A stretch of DNA of 64,000 nucleotides. It comes from Lagierella massiliensis (GTDB lineage: Bacteria; Bacillota; Clostridia; Tissierellales; Peptoniphilaceae). The translations under genes and the position numbers were made by a program. The DNA is taken from contig NZ_CYUO01000005.1 of assembly GCF_001407835.1 (NCBI RefSeq), positions 124,001 through 188,000 of the forward strand. Direction: 5' to 3'. The notes below the pieces were generated by a model. It searched no databases, was not told the DNA's origin, and saw nothing but the letters and a program-made list of their open reading frames with translations. Shown here piece after piece: positions 17,191 through 26,374 of this stretch; within the stretch, counting starts at the first letter, position 1; every line of letters starts with the position of its first letter.

Positions 17191-19350
17191 ATGAAAAAAA
17201 GCAATAAGATTATGTCATTATTACTTGCTTTTGCTATGGTTTTCTCAGTAGTTGTTCCTGCTTTTGCAGAAACAGGATCTACAGGTAAACCTGAAGCTGA
17301 TAACAAAATTGAAATTAATGTTTCAGCAAGCAAGGACGGTAAATATGACGGTGTAAATCAACAAATAGGATTATATGTTGACAAAACTGGCAAAAATGGA
17401 AAAGATTTCCAATTTGTAGAATGGGGAGCAACTGAAAATGGTAGATATACTTTTAAACTTAACAAGCCATTAGAATCAAATGCTACTTATACTATAGTTG
17501 TTGGTGCATTAACTCCAGATGTAGGTGCTGACAAAGCATACAATGCTAAGTTAGTTATGCCTGGAACTCAATGGAAATATTCTTTCAATACAGATGCAAA
17601 TGGTAACCCAGTAGAATTAAAAGAAGATTATCATTTTGATCTATATGTTGAACCAAGACAAACAGATGCTTTCTTTACAGTAACTACTTTAACTAAAGAA
17701 GCAAAGACTGCTCCTGAAAGAGCATTCAGCATTGTTCCACTAAAAGTTAATGGAGAAAAATATGTAACTGATAAAGACGGCGGATTCCTTGTTGATAACG
17801 ACAGAGATGCTCTTTTCACAGGAACAACTGACGTTTATGGTGAATATGGTTTAACTAAAGAACAAGTTGAAGAAATTGCAACAGCAGCTGGCTATAAAGT
17901 TGGACAAGACAAATATGCAACTACAGTAGTTGGTTTTGTTGTTAATGGAGAACTTGTAGCAGTAGCTGACTTCCATGCAAATTCAGCAGATAGAGCTGCA
18001 TACCTAAGACCAGTTCCAGCTGGAATTACTAAATTAGTTGTAACTGTAGAAGGTGACAACAGAAAGGTTGACATTAATGGTAACCAAGCTCTAACTCCAA
18101 TCAAGGGAGCAACTGTTGAACTTCAAGGTAACACTACTGAATGGCACAAAGAAGAAGCATTTGGTAAAGTATTAGACACTAAGACTACTGATGCTGAAGG
18201 TAAAGCAGTATTTGAAAATCCTTCAATATCAAGCTTAATTAGAATATTAGATGCTACTGATACAGCAAAAGAAGGATACTTTACAAATATTAGACTTTAC
18301 AACAGAGTAGCTGTTGTTAAAGCTGATGGATATAGAGTTCCTGTAACTGTATCTCTTGAAAATATTGACATGGTAGATGGAGTAATGAATGTTAAATTCA
18401 CTTTAATTCCTGAAGGTGGAATCCACACTAACAGAGTTAGAGGAGCTAACAGATATGCTACATCTGTAGAAGTTGCTAAGAAAGCATTCCCTAATTACGA
18501 AGGTGATGTAATATTAGCTTCTGGAGATATCTATGCTGACGCATTAGTTGCTAACGGACTTGTTGGATTAAAGCATCAACCATTAGTATTAAATGGTGTT
18601 AATAAGCTTGATGCAACAGTTGCACAATATCTAAAAGATGTTGAAGCTAAAAAAGTTACTATCATTGGTGGTAATAGTGCAATCTCAGCTTCAGTTCAAA
18701 ACGAACTTGAAAAAATGGGTCTTAAGACTGAAAGAATTTACGGAGCTAACAGATATGAAACTTCTGTAAATGTATTACAACACTTTGTAAAAGGTGGAGA
18801 ATTAACAGAAGGATCAGTTAGCAATGTATTTGTTGCTTCAGGAGAAAACTTTGCAGACGCATTAGTTGCATCAGTTCCAGCAGCAATGTATGCAAGACCA
18901 ATTCTTTTAACAGCACAAAATAACCTTCCAAAGGTAGTTAAAGATGCTATTGAAAACAAAGACTACGCTATCAAAGAAGTAACTGTAGTTGGTGGTACTG
19001 GAGCAGTTTCTGAAAAAGCATATGCACAAATTAATGTTTCAAATGTTCAAAGATTAAAAGGTTCAAACAGACAATTAACTGCAATGGCAGTTGCAAACGA
19101 ATACTTTATGAACGCTGGACAAGCAATCGTAGTAGACGGAACTAACTTTGCAGATGCTTTAGCAGCTGGTCAATTAGGATGGAAGATTAAAGCTCCTATT
19201 CTATTATCAGAATCTAAGACAGTTCTTGGTAAAGACTTAGCAGCTTACCTAAGAAACAACAAGATGACTGAAATTACTATCGTTGGTGGTACTTCATCAG
19301 TTTCTGAAGGAATTGCTAAAGAAATAGACCAAATTATTGCTGGAAAGTAA
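17191..19350 (+). CDS. probable major cell-surface protein with three CWB2 repeats
   Basis: 719 residues. Signal peptide 1-26 ending PAFA. The central ~390 residues are beta-rich, with Tyr/Thr strands and a carboxypeptidase-regulatory-like segment (TPIKGATVELQGN ... TTDAEGKAVFEN). Three CWB2 repeats occupy ~415-719, each opening with a R(I/V)xGANRYxTS-type motif and containing FADAL and the IVGG turn. CWB2 triplets anchor S-layer proteins to wall polymers in clostridia. The long leader, strong ribosome site and balanced codon use suggest high expression. The third repeat opens RLKGSNRQLTA, slightly degenerate. The ligand of the central part is unknown. Confidence 0.85.
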   Translation: MKKSNKIMSLLLAFAMVFSVVVPAFAETGSTGKPEADNKIEINVSASKDGKYDGVNQQIGLYVDKTGKNGKDFQFVEWGATENGRYTFKLNKPLESNATYTIVVGALTPDVGADKAYNAKLVMPGTQWKYSFNTDANGNPVELKEDYHFDLYVEPRQTDAFFTVTTLTKEAKTAPERAFSIVPLKVNGEKYVTDKDGGFLVDNDRDALFTGTTDVYGEYGLTKEQVEEIATAAGYKVGQDKYATTVVGFVVNGELVAVADFHANSADRAAYLRPVPAGITKLVVTVEGDNRKVDINGNQALTPIKGATVELQGNTTEWHKEEAFGKVLDTKTTDAEGKAVFENPSISSLIRILDATDTAKEGYFTNIRLYNRVAVVKADGYRVPVTVSLENIDMVDGVMNVKFTLIPEGGIHTNRVRGANRYATSVEVAKKAFPNYEGDVILASGDIYADALVANGLVGLKHQPLVLNGVNKLDATVAQYLKDVEAKKVTIIGGNSAISASVQNELEKMGLKTERIYGANRYETSVNVLQHFVKGGELTEGSVSNVFVASGENFADALVASVPAAMYARPILLTAQNNLPKVVKDAIENKDYAIKEVTVVGGTGAVSEKAYAQINVSNVQRLKGSNRQLTAMAVANEYFMNAGQAIVVDGTNFADALAAGQLGWKIKAPILLSESKTVLGKDLAAYLRNNKMTEITIVGGTSSVSEGIAKEIDQIIAGK

Positions 19351-19365
19351 TTGATTTTTAAAATT

Positions 19366-19404
19366 AAGTCCACTGGGGGAAACCTCAGTGGATTTTCTTT
19401 TTAT
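19366..19404 (+). terminator. terminator of the surface-protein gene
   Basis: GTCCACTG / CAGTGGAT hairpin with loop GGGGAAACCT, followed by a T-rich tail. Confidence 0.8.
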
Positions 19405-19414
19405 CTTATGCAAT

Positions 19415-19443
19415 TTGACTTTTTTTTATATTTAGTCTATAAT
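19415..19443 (+). promoter_or_regulatory. promoter of tRNA-Ser and SRP RNA
   Basis: TTGACT (19415-19420), 17-base spacer, TATAAT (19438-19443), ending 14 bases before the tRNA. Confidence 0.78.
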
Positions 19444-19457
19444 TTAAATCTGTACTT

Positions 19458-19548
19458 GGAGAATTGTCCGAGCGGCTGAAGGAGCACGATTGGAAATCGT
19501 GTAGGCGTGATGAGCGTCTCGAGGGTTCAAATCCCTCATTCTCCGCCA
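19458..19548 (+). tRNA. tRNA-Ser (anticodon GGA)
   Basis: 91 bases with a long variable arm as in class II tRNAs. The acceptor GGAGAAT pairs with ATTCTCC. The anticodon stem CACGA/TCGTG encloses TTGGAAA, anticodon GGA, reading UCC and UCU. The T-loop GGTTCAAAT is present and CCA is encoded. It is followed without a gap by the SRP RNA. Confidence 0.95.
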
Positions 19549-19813
19549 TGCACTAGATGGGGAACTAGCGATGCCCTGTACCTGCAATCGCTACAGCAGG
19601 GTCGAATTCCCGGCCCCGGCTTTTTACAATTTAAGTCAGCCTTATGCAAGTGGTGTTGACAAGTGGGTCTTGCGCAATAGAAACCTATGAACCTGGTCAG
19701 ATCGGGAACGAAGCAGCCATAAGTAGTCATTTTTATGTGCCGTAAGGTAGCCTATTTCGAGCTAACTACATTAGTAACGTTAGAGTGTAATCAGTCAAAG
19801 CCGGGATGTGCAA
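19549..19813 (+). ncRNA. ffs: signal recognition particle RNA, large bacterial type
   Basis: About 265 bases. It contains the Alu-domain segments of Firmicute SRP RNA (GATGCCCTGTACCTGCAATCGCT, given here only as the 19570-19592 region; GTGGTGTTGAC; GTGCCGTAAGGT; CGAGCTAACTAC) and the S-domain core GGTCAGATCGGGAACGAAGC. The ends pair: TGCAC at 19549-19553 with GTGCA at 19808-19812. The GGAA tetraloop is closed by G-C where the usual closing pair is C-G. It scaffolds Ffh and HBsu-type proteins for co-translational export, used here by many signal-peptide proteins. Probably cut from a common transcript with tRNA-Ser. Confidence 0.9.
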
Positions 19814-19833
19814 TACATATAAAGAAAAAATGG

Positions 19834-19859
19834 AAAGAACCTAATGGGTTCTTTTTTTA
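19834..19859 (+). terminator. terminator of the SRP RNA
   Basis: AAGAACC / GGGTTCTT hairpin followed by seven T. Confidence 0.85.
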
Positions 19860-19861
19860 TC

Positions 19862-20672
19862 TCCACTTTTTTGTTATGTAGGGTTAAGTCTACGGGGCAT
19901 GGGTTTCTTGTATTGTCATACTGAGCGAGCGACAGCGAGTCGAAGTATCTCGTGAACTTTCTTGTGGAAAGTTCACGCTCAAGTCTATTGAATTGTTATG
20001 TAGGTCTACGACCTACCACTTTTTTATTTCTATTATATTTAATTGTTTTATTCTATAAAGTGGGAAAAGGAACCGTTTCGTACGGTTCCTATCCCCCTTT
20101 AAAACCCCCTTTACCTCCCAACGACTTGGGGATATCCCCAAGACCCCTTTGGGAAAGTGGAAGAAAATCTTGTTGATTTTCTTTTTATGTATAGATTTAT
20201 TTTGTACATTTCTATTTGACTGACATTTCTTTTCTATTTAATATTTATGTCCTTGTGAGATGTTTCGACTCGCTACGCTCGCTCAACATGACAATGGCGA
20301 AATGCTTTCATTGTAATAGAGAGGAACACCTCCATGATTGTCATCCTGAACGAAAAATTTGCGTAGCAAATTTGTAGCTGAAGGATCTCGTTTTTTAACT
20401 ATGACACACAAATTTTTAACTTATAACTTTATCTTCTTAAACCTATTATTGTTCATTCTAAACACTTGCGAAGGTTGTAGAAAACCTTGCTGGATTTTCT
20501 TTGGTTTTTGTATTGTATTTTGTGCAATCTCTTATGACTACTTTATTATTTCTAAGATAATTTTTCATTTTTGTGAGATCCTTCGAGTCGCTTACGCTCC
20601 CTCAGGATGACAGAGGAGAATTTGTATAGAGATGTTTAGCCTGGCTACGCTCGCTCAACATGACATACACAA
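19862..20672. repeat. mosaic repeat block F
   Basis: No gene. Inventory: T 19878-19893; S 19915-19951 (+, TAC/GTA); H 19952-19976 directly joined to it; T 20000-20016; G 20058-20181 (reverse); S 20257-20292 (-, TGT/ACA); S 20340-20389 (+, TCC/GGA); isolated P-like hairpin ~20480-20503; S 20575-20611 (-, TCC/GGA); S 20629-20664 (-, TGT/ACA). Confidence 0.8.
20058..20181 (-). repeat. G element, subtype 1
   Basis: Reverse orientation. The inner stem GGAACCGTTTCGTACGGTTCC is complete; hairpin 2 is CTTGGGG..CCCCAAG. The P hairpin at 20163-20181 has a shortened loop. Confidence 0.8.
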
Positions 20673-20674
20673 AT

Positions 20675-20697
20675 AAAAAAGGAGGCTTTCGCCTCCC
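20675..20697 (-). terminator. terminator of the NADH oxidase gene
   Basis: On the minus strand GGGAGGC GAAA GCCTCC then six T, just after the stop codon. Confidence 0.8.
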
Positions 20698-20705
20698 TGT
20701 GAATT

Positions 20706-22049
20706 TTAGCCTAAAACAGCTTGTACTGCTGCCATTGTTATATAGTTGTAAGGTTGATTGAAGTGTGGCATAAAGAATAGGTCTGTCAATGCCAATTCGT
20801 CGATTGTAACATCTTTTTGAATTGCAAGGCTGAACATATGAATACCCATTGATACGTCGTATGTTGATCCAAGTTGTGCTCCGATTATTCTTCTGTCATC
20901 TTTTCTATATACAATTCTAACTTTTACTTTTGCATTTGGTACATCTTCCATAAATGCTGGTTTTTGTAAATCTTCAAAGTCTGTATATTCTACTTCTATT
21001 CCATATTTATTCGCAAGGTCTACTGACATACCTGTCATGACAATTTTGTTTCCATAGATTTGCATTCCTGATGAACCTTGTACTCCAGGGCTTGCAAGGT
21101 CAACTCCACAAGCGTTTAGTGCGGCAACAATTCCTGAACGAACTGCGTTTGTTGCAAGTGCTACATATTCTTGTCTATCTGAAGGTTTATAGTATATAGT
21201 TGCACAGTCTCCTATGGCATATATATCTTCGTTTGAAGTTCTAAAGTGTTTGTCTACAAGATATGCACCACTTTGTTCATGTCTCTTAAGTTCTTCACAA
21301 AGATACACGTTTGGTACGAATCCAATGGAGTTAATAACAAGGTCAGCTTCGTATTCGCCTTTGTCTGTAACTACACTTTTAACTTTTCCGTCTTCTCCTT
21401 TAAATTCTACAACGTCTTCTTTATAAACAAGTTTTATTCCTTCTTTTTCCATTGCGTCTTCAAGTGGTTTTGAAAAATCGTGGTCAAAGTAATTTTGTAG
21501 AATTTTTTCGTCTCTGGTTATTAAAGTTGTATTTTTACCTATTCTCTTGAAAGCTTCTGCAAGTTCAACTCCGATGTAGCCTGATCCAACGACTACTACA
21601 TTTTTAATATCTTCTCTTTGACCGATTGCTTTAACTTTTTTTGCGTCTTGGAATAGTTTTGCTACTTCAATATTTTCTAAGTCTTCTCCAGGAAGATTGT
21701 TTGATCTTGGTCTTGAACCAGTTGCAAGTATTAACTTGTCATAGGAGTCTTCAATTTCACTTCCGTCTTTAAGTCTAACTTTAACTGTTTTTTTGTCTTC
21801 GTCAACGGAAAGTACTTCAGATTCCATATGTACTTTGGCACCTTTTTCTTCAAATACATTTTTGTTGCAATAGAAAAGTCCATCTGATTTTGAAATTTGT
21901 TCGCCAATCCATAGTGCCATACCACAACCTAAAAATGAAATGTTGTTGTTTCTGTCATAGATGGTTAAATCGTTATCCTTAAAGTGGTCAAGGATTGTGT
22001 TTGATGCAGCAGTACCTGCATGGTTTGCTCCAATTACAATAATTTTCAC
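20706..22049 (-). CDS. nox: FAD-dependent NADH oxidase (Nox family)
   Basis: 447 residues. It oxidises NADH with O2, usually to water, in the cytoplasm. The N-terminal FAD fold is MKIIVIGANHAG and the redox-active cysteine is Cys42 in SFLGCGMALW. The second Rossmann motif is VVVGSGYIGVELAE near residue 155, the FAD-contact motif is DIYAIGDCA near 280, and a dimerisation domain is at the C-terminus. Length and the single catalytic Cys match water-forming Nox; CoA-disulfide reductase is the closest alternative. In an anaerobe it would protect against oxygen. A ribosome site (AGGAGG on the minus strand) and terminator flank it; monocistronic. Confidence 0.88.
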   Translation of the reverse strand: MKIIVIGANHAGTAASNTILDHFKDNDLTIYDRNNNISFLGCGMALWIGEQISKSDGLFYCNKNVFEEKGAKVHMESEVLSVDEDKKTVKVRLKDGSEIEDSYDKLILATGSRPRSNNLPGEDLENIEVAKLFQDAKKVKAIGQREDIKNVVVVGSGYIGVELAEAFKRIGKNTTLITRDEKILQNYFDHDFSKPLEDAMEKEGIKLVYKEDVVEFKGEDGKVKSVVTDKGEYEADLVINSIGFVPNVYLCEELKRHEQSGAYLVDKHFRTSNEDIYAIGDCATIYYKPSDRQEYVALATNAVRSGIVAALNACGVDLASPGVQGSSGMQIYGNKIVMTGMSVDLANKYGIEVEYTDFEDLQKPAFMEDVPNAKVKVRIVYRKDDRRIIGAQLGSTYDVSMGIHMFSLAIQKDVTIDELALTDLFFMPHFNQPYNYITMAAVQAVLG

Positions 22050-22327
22050 TGTTATTCCTCCTAATTTTTATATCATACTAATCCTGTATGGATAACTTGA
22101 TTATACCATATAGGCTTATTTATTACAATCCTATTTTATAGCTTTAAAAAATGTTTTCATTGTTGTTGTGCAGGAAATGTAAGGGTGTCTAAACATCTAA
22201 CGAGTGTTGATAGATTGAAAAATTATAATAGAAATAATAAAGTAATATAGTAATGTCTATAAAGCACAAAGTTTTTTATAAAATTTTTCTCTTCTGTGTG
22301 CTATAATTGTAATAGGGAGGGACTAAA

Positions 22328-23293
22328 ATGAAAAAAATAAATTTAAAATACATATTACTTGGTACTATTTTACTTGCAACTGCTGTTCCATCTAAGTCTT
22401 TTGCAAGTAGGGGTATTGAAATTGAAAGATATTCTGGTAAGAGTAGGTATGAGACAGCTGTTACTTCTTCTAAAAATACTTTTAATACTTCTAAGTATGC
22501 TATTATAGCTTCAGGAGAAAATTATCCTGATGCACTTGTTGGTGGTACTCTTGCAACTCAGCTAAATGCTCCAGTACTTTTAACTTCTAAGGACTCTATT
22601 CCTTCAAATGTGCTTTCTGAACTGGAAAGGCTACAAACTGAAATAATTTTTTTGCTTGGTGGTGACTCTACGATTTCAAATGTAGTTTATAAACAGCTTT
22701 TAGACAAGGGTTATAAGGTTGAAAGACTTTCTGGTAGGGATAGACTTGACACTGCTATCAAAGTAAGAGAGATGCGTTTTAAATATGCTGAGTTTATAAC
22801 TCCAGGGGAAAGGGTTGCTGTAGTTGATGGTGGAAATTTTGCCGATAGTTTGAGTGCAGCACCTTTTGTTGGTCAGATGAATACTACTACTTATCTTTAT
22901 CCTTTTGTAAAGGGAAAGACCAATAAGATTCCATATTATATGGCTTTTGGTGGAACGGGTTCTGTTCCTTCTGGGTATGCTGAAAAGGTAAGATATTCTG
23001 GTAAGAGTCGTTTTGATACTTCTGTTGAGATTGCAAAAGCTTATCAAACTGTTTTAGACAAAAACATTGATACTGTTATTTTAGTTGATGGAAATAATTA
23101 TCCAGATGCACTTTCTTCAGCGCCTCTTGCAAAGATGAATAATGGAGCTATACTTTTGACTTCAAAGGATGCACTGCCAAAGGTTGTTAAGGACTTTATA
23201 ACAGAAAATTCTAATATTAATAAGGTTATAATTGTCGGTGGAGAAGGATCAGTTTCATCTTCAGTTGTACATGAATTGAAAAATATTGACTAA
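22328..23293 (+). CDS. secreted protein made of three CWB2 repeats
   Basis: 321 residues. Signal peptide ~1-26 (cleavage near SFASRG). The rest is three CWB2 repeats, beginning at IERYSGKSRYETA (~35), VERLSGRDRLDTA (~130) and VRYSGKSRFDTS (~223). There is no extra effector domain, so its role may be wall coating or competition for wall sites. Codon choice (many GTT, CTT, TCT) differs from the neighbouring CWB2 gene. The ribosome site GGGAGGG is upstream and a terminator follows. Confidence 0.82.
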   Translation: MKKINLKYILLGTILLATAVPSKSFASRGIEIERYSGKSRYETAVTSSKNTFNTSKYAIIASGENYPDALVGGTLATQLNAPVLLTSKDSIPSNVLSELERLQTEIIFLLGGDSTISNVVYKQLLDKGYKVERLSGRDRLDTAIKVREMRFKYAEFITPGERVAVVDGGNFADSLSAAPFVGQMNTTTYLYPFVKGKTNKIPYYMAFGGTGSVPSGYAEKVRYSGKSRFDTSVEIAKAYQTVLDKNIDTVILVDGNNYPDALSSAPLAKMNNGAILLTSKDALPKVVKDFITENSNINKVIIVGGEGSVSSSVVHELKNID

Positions 23294-23303
23294 GTTAGAA
23301 TAA

Positions 23304-23323
23304 GGGGGAAACCCCTTTTTTCT
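23304..23323 (+). terminator. terminator of the CWB2-only gene
   Basis: AAGGGGG AAA CCCCTT followed by T residues. Confidence 0.7.
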
Positions 23324-23370
23324 ATGCCAAATACTTTAATTAATGGGTAATATAATAATGAGGTGATTTT

Positions 23371-24468
23371 ATGAAGACTTTGATTCTTGCCGGAGCAGGA
23401 CATGGTCATATACAAATTCTTTCGAAATTACAAAATATGGATTTGGATGGATTGAAGGTAATTGTAATTACGAATTATGATAGACAATTTTATTCTGGTA
23501 TGTTACCAGGTTATATAAATGGAACTTTTTCTCTTGAACAGGTTTCTTTCAAGGTGGAAGATTATTGCAACAATCCAAATATCGAACTTATTTTTGATGA
23601 GATTGTAGAAATAGATAAGAATAAAAATATGGTTAAGACTAAAAACGGTGAGTATTATTTTGATTATCTCTGTATGAATCTTGGATCAAAGTCCATTGAA
23701 ATTTTTGGAAGTGAAACTAAAAACCTTCACTATGTTAAACCTATTTATGGATTTGTGGAACTTAAGGACATAGGTGGGGGACAGGACAAGCTTTTAATTG
23801 TAGGGGGAGGAGCTGCAGGGGTTGAACTTGCTTTAGCATATGGACATAAATATCCTGGACTTAATATTACAATTGCTGACAAACATGACGACATTTTACT
23901 TAAGTTTAATGATAGAACCAAGAGGCTCGCAAAAAAAGTTTTGGAATATAAAAATATAAAAGTTATGTACAATATTGACATCAAAAAAATTGAAGGAAAT
24001 ACTGCTTATTATGATGGTGGACAAATAGATTTTGACCAGGTACTTGTAAGTACAGGGGTTACTGGAGTAGATGTTAAATATAGTGGATTTGAAGTTGATG
24101 AGAATAATTTTCTAAAAGTAAATAACAAACTATTTGCCTCAGACAATATTCTTGCAATCGGAGATATGGTTCATATAAAAGAGTTTCCACATATGCCAAA
24201 GGCAGGTGTGTTTGCAATTAGAATGACTCCAATACTTGTGAACAACGTGTTTCATGTAATATTTAGCGTTGGCGAGTTAGAACATTATGTGCCACAGGAA
24301 AAGTATCTTCAAATTATAAATACATCAGACGATAAGGCGATACTTTCATGGGGACCATTTGCAATGCATAATAAGCTGGCACTTAAAATAAAAAACAAGA
24401 TTGATATGGACTATATGAAGGGAAATCTTGTGACAGATTCGTTTATGAAACAGTTTGAGAAGAAATAA
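23371..24468 (+). CDS. NAD(P)/FAD-dependent oxidoreductase, NDH-2-like
   Basis: 365 residues. The FAD motif is modified at the start to LILAGAGHGHIQIL, typical of the flavoprotein family found fused or adjacent to SelD (TIGR03169, from memory). The second nucleotide-binding motif LLIVGGGAAGVELALAYG is near residue 140 and the FAD-contact motif NILAIGDM near 260. The family resembles type II NADH dehydrogenases. No selD or selenoprotein gene is seen nearby, so substrate and acceptor are unknown. GAGGTGAT lies just upstream of the ATG. Confidence 0.75.
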   Translation: MKTLILAGAGHGHIQILSKLQNMDLDGLKVIVITNYDRQFYSGMLPGYINGTFSLEQVSFKVEDYCNNPNIELIFDEIVEIDKNKNMVKTKNGEYYFDYLCMNLGSKSIEIFGSETKNLHYVKPIYGFVELKDIGGGQDKLLIVGGGAAGVELALAYGHKYPGLNITIADKHDDILLKFNDRTKRLAKKVLEYKNIKVMYNIDIKKIEGNTAYYDGGQIDFDQVLVSTGVTGVDVKYSGFEVDENNFLKVNNKLFASDNILAIGDMVHIKEFPHMPKAGVFAIRMTPILVNNVFHVIFSVGELEHYVPQEKYLQIINTSDDKAILSWGPFAMHNKLALKIKNKIDMDYMKGNLVTDSFMKQFEKK

Positions 24469-24492
24469 AGAACCTAAGGGGGTTCTTTTTTT
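24468..24492 (+). terminator. terminator after the flavoprotein gene
   Basis: AGAACC, loop TAAGGG, GGTTCT, then seven T. Confidence 0.75.
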
Positions 24493-24584
24493 GAATTTTT
24501 TGTAAAAATTCAAGCTAAAAACTTTGTGTTTTGTAGGGTTATACCCTACAACCATTTTATTTCTAATACATTCATACTCTTTAC

Positions 24585-24720
24585 CTTAGGGGCAGGATGA
24601 AGGGGATTGCGATTTTCCCTCATATCCTGCCCCTAAAACCCCAACCTTTTACACCCTTAAAACGCTTGGGGATACCCCAAACCCCAATGAAAGCTGTAGA
24701 AAATCTTGCCGGATTTTCTA
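24585..24720 (-). repeat. G element, subtype 3
   Basis: Hairpin 3 has outer arms AGGGGCAGGAT / ATCCTGCCCCT, inner arms AGGGGA / TTCCCT and loop TTGCGATT. Hairpin 2 is TTGGGG TA CCCCAA. The P hairpin is extended to GTAGAAAATC / GATTTTCTAC. Confidence 0.8.
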
Positions 24721-24890
24721 CTTGTGCCTTCGGCACTTTTGGTAAGAATGTCGTTAATGGTACTGTCATTCTGAGCGGAAATTTTTTGGCACAAAAAATT
24801 GTAGTCGAAGAATCTCTGACAAAGAAGTAGGATATTAGAAATAAGAAGTTAGAAAATTATAAACTGCAAAACAAAATTATAAAAATCGCA

Positions 24891-25017
24891 GGAAAGCCTT
24901 AGCTTTCCTACCACTTTACAAAAGGGGTCTTGGGGATATCCCCCAAGTGGTTGGGAGGTAAAGGGGGTTTCCAAGGGGGATAGGAACCGTACGAAACGGT
25001 GCCTTTTCCCCCTTGAT
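24891..25017 (+). repeat. G element, subtype 1
   Basis: The P hairpin is GGAAAGC / GCTTTCC instead of GAAAATC / GATTTTC, a compensated change. Hairpin 2 and hairpin 3 follow subtype 1. Confidence 0.8.
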
Positions 25018-25231
25018 AGAATTAAAAGATAAAATATATTAGAAATAAATAGGTAGTAGGGTAGAACCCTACAAAACAATTCAGGATACTTTAGCGTGAA
25101 CTTTCTATTAGAAAGTTCACGAGATCCTTCAGCTACAAATTTGCTTCGCAAATTTTCCGTTCAGGATGACACACACGTGGGGCTATTACACTTAGTATAA
25201 CGAGAAAATAAAGAGCCGATAGGCACAAACT

Positions 25232-25355
25232 GGAAAGCTTTAGCTTTCCTACCACTTTACAAAAGGGGTCTTGGGGATATCCCCAAGTCGTTGGGAGGTA
25301 AAGGGGGTTTAAAAGGGGGATAGGAACGTACGAAACGGTTCCTTATCCCCCTTTG
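25232..25355 (+). repeat. G element, subtype 1
   Basis: Near-identical to the copy 340 bases upstream, with a GGAAAGC / GCTTTCC P hairpin and an outer stem AAAAGGGGGATAGGAAC / GTTCCTTATCCCCCTTT. Confidence 0.8.
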
Positions 25356-25702
25356 ATAGAATTAAAAGAAATAATATATTAAAAATAATGAAGTAGTAGG
25401 TCATAGACCTACAAAACGAATCAATAGGGTTTAGCGTGAACTTTCCACAAGAAAGTTCACGAGATACTTCGACTCGCTTCGCTCGCTCAGTATGACAATA
25501 CTGGGAGATTCCAAGCCTCGTAGGTCATAGACCTACAAAACAAAACCAAAAACAAAAAAGTTTTTGCATAAAAGTTTTTTACAAAAAACTTCCCCTCCAT
25601 ATGATATAATTAAAAACACGGTGCTTTTATTATTTTTTATGATAACTGTACCATGTGGAATTATTTTTATTTAAAAAAATAAAAAAATAAAGGAGGTTCT
25701 AT

Positions 25703-26374
25703 ATGAACTATTGGGTTTTAATAGGCGTACTGATAATTGTCATTGGCTTTGCTCTAAAGCTTGATGTTGTTGCAGTAGTGCTTATATCCGGATTGGTAAC
25801 TGGTCTTATTGCCGGCATGCCAATTGTTGAAGTATTAGATGTAATTGGAAAGGGATTTGTAAATAATAGATACATGTCACTTTTCTTCTTGAGTTTACCT
25901 CTAATTGCTATTATGGAAAGATATGGTCTTAAGGACAGGGCTGCGGAGGCTATTCAAAAGATGAAGTCTGCCAGTGCTGGTGGTGTTGTTGGCCTTTACA
26001 TCTTAATTAGATGGGCAGCAGCTGCTCTTTCTCTTAGACTTGGTGGTCACGTTCAATTTGTTAGACCATTAATTTTACCGATGGCTGAAGGGGCTGCTAA
26101 TAAGAAGGTTGAACTTTCCGAAAAAAGACTTGAGGAATTAAAGGGGCTTGCTGGGGCTGCTGAAAACTACGGAAACTTTTTTGGACAAAACATATTCCCT
26201 GTAGCTTCTGGTGTACTTTTAATTCAAGGTACTCTTAATCAAGCAGGTTTCGATGTTACTAATGGTGAAATAGCAAGAAGTTCTATTTTAGCTGGTATTT
26301 CCATGTTAATATTAGCGTTAGTACAATGCTATTTATATGAGAGAAGACTAAGAAAGGACATGAAACATGTTTAA
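25703..26374 (+). CDS. DUF969 family membrane protein (probable 5-oxoproline transporter subunit)
   Basis: 223 residues, mostly hydrophobic, about six spans, with conserved NRYMSLFFLSLPLIAIMERYGL and an RLGGHVQFVRPLILPMAEGA stretch. Family DUF969. This gene, the following DUF979 gene and pcp form a recurring triplet. Recent database naming, from memory, calls the pair a two-subunit 5-oxoproline transporter, which fits the neighbouring pyroglutamyl peptidase. Strong AAGGAGG ribosome site. Overlaps the next gene by 8 bases. Confidence 0.82.
   Translation: MNYWVLIGVLIIVIGFALKLDVVAVVLISGLVTGLIAGMPIVEVLDVIGKGFVNNRYMSLFFLSLPLIAIMERYGLKDRAAEAIQKMKSASAGGVVGLYILIRWAAAALSLRLGGHVQFVRPLILPMAEGAANKKVELSEKRLEELKGLAGAAENYGNFFGQNIFPVASGVLLIQGTLNQAGFDVTNGEIARSSILAGISMLILALVQCYLYERRLRKDMKHV

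Larger units (their letters stand above)
24493..25560. repeat. mosaic repeat block G
   Basis: No gene. Inventory: T 24533-24549; G 24585-24720 (reverse); S 24765-24816 (+, TTC/GAA); G 24891-25017; T 25053-25072; H 25096-25120; S 25121-25170 (-, TCC/GGA); G 25232-25355; T 25393-25412; H 25436-25460; S 25461-25496 (-, TAC/GTA); T 25520-25536. The order G-T-H-S occurs twice in a row with exact joins between H and S. Confidence 0.82.

Noticed and set aside
20359-20610. ORF starting MRSKFVAEGS, also seen at 24849-25151 on the other strand
   Set aside because: Both starts lie inside S elements, which explains the shared peptide; no ribosome site and no homologous extension.
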